Assembly (NCBI GenBank): GCA_016210935.1
Contig: JACQTH010000044.1
Span: 1-6,866, forward strand
Source: Acidobacteriota bacterium
GTDB lineage: Bacteria > Acidobacteriota > Vicinamibacteria > Vicinamibacterales > JACQTH01
Length of the DNA stretch: 6,866 bases
Direction of reading: 5' to 3'
Shown: one piece after another, positions 6,757 to 6,866 of the stretch
Layout of the letters: every line of letters starts with the position of its first letter
Position numbering within the stretch: the stretch's first letter is position 1
Program-made: the position numbers and the translations under genes
The notes under the pieces: generated by a model
Database searches by the model: none
What the model was told of the DNA's origin: nothing
Seen by the model: the letters and a program-made list of their open reading frames with translations, nothing else

Positions 6757-6762
6757 CATCGC
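6739..6762. repeat. Perfect 9-base-pair inverted repeat at the end of repeat copy 2
   Basis: GCGATGGGG (6739-6747) pairs with CCCCATCGC (6754-6762) around a 6-base loop. On the plus strand it is followed by AAAACTAAATAA, not by a T run, and on the minus strand by GC-rich DNA. It is therefore not a standard intrinsic terminator, though it could slow polymerase or protect a 3' end. Confidence 0.7.
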
Positions 6763-6787
6763 AAAACTAAATAATGAGGCAGCAAAC

Positions 6788-6866
6788 ATGGAACGCAGAG
6801 AATTCCTCATGGGGACCGCGGCCACCGCCGCGGCGCTCGTGGGTTGGAGCCGGACAGGGTGGACGC
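6788..6866 (+). CDS. N-terminus of a twin-arginine-exported protein, function unknown
   Basis: The frame opens at ATG 6788 and runs 26 codons to the window edge. It starts M-E-R-R-E-F-L-M-G-T-A and goes on with an alanine-rich hydrophobic stretch, a twin-arginine signal peptide. GAGG (6776-6779) lies 8 bases upstream, and an AT-rich stretch (6763-6775) sets the start apart from the GC-rich repeats. Tat export implies a protein folded or loaded with a cofactor in the cytoplasm. No mature domain is in view. It may be co-transcribed with the PQQ dehydrogenase, though the 185-base gap with hairpins weakens that. Confidence 0.75.
   Translation, partial: MERREFLMGTAATAAALVGWSRTGWT

Noticed and set aside
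6739..6762. Rho-independent terminator after the PQQ gene
   Set aside because: The hairpin is strong but no T run follows it on either strand.
6586..6825. Small minus-strand protein of 79 residues with a duplicated GPHPHRLPPLA-type segment
   Set aside because: The apparent protein repeat is only the translation of the two 51-base DNA repeats; the frame also covers the start of the next gene on the other strand.

Overview
The window is high-GC bacterial DNA with three structural genes and part of a fourth. The style suggests an environmental, respiring Gram-negative bacterium, most likely an acidobacterium of the Vicinamibacteria kind. The grounds are the Gly/Arg-rich tails on a PQQ enzyme, twin-arginine leaders of the (S/E)RREFL type, and GC-rich repeats between genes. 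This placement is an inference from style, not from a marker gene.

Left part, minus strand (positions 3906 down to 1): an fdn-type operon for periplasmic, membrane-bound formate dehydrogenase. The alpha subunit fdnG is a selenoprotein. Its reading frame has an in-frame UGA at 3324-3322 inside the family's active-site block (R-I-U-H-G-P-T-V-A-S-L), followed at once by a hairpin resembling a bacterial SECIS element. A caller that treats UGA only as stop splits this gene in two. After a 4-base gap comes fdnH, the iron-sulfur beta subunit with 16 cysteines for four [4Fe-4S] clusters. It runs off the left edge within its C-terminal membrane anchor. A gamma (cytochrome b) subunit would be expected beyond the edge but is not visible.

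Middle (3907-4118): a 212-base divergent intergenic region. It holds a ribosome binding site and a -10-like box for fdnG, an 8-base direct repeat at 21-base spacing, a short palindrome, and a strong Shine-Dalgarno for the rightward gene inside a small inverted repeat. Just past the first ATG of the rightward gene lies ATGT-N8-ACAT, the form of a PadR-family operator.

Right part, plus strand (4119-6602): a large exported quinoprotein (PQQ beta-propeller dehydrogenase of the glucose dehydrogenase-like type) with a one-heme cytochrome c domain inserted inside the propeller instead of at its end. Both enzymes should oxidise small substrates outside the cytoplasmic membrane and feed electrons to the respiratory chain: formate through iron-sulfur clusters to quinone, and a sugar or alcohol through PQQ and heme c.

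Far right (6603-6787): two 51-base near-identical direct repeats (49/51) that can form hairpins, then the first 26 codons of another twin-arginine-exported protein of unknown function.

I see no CRISPR array, tRNA, rRNA, insertion sequence or convincing intrinsic terminator.
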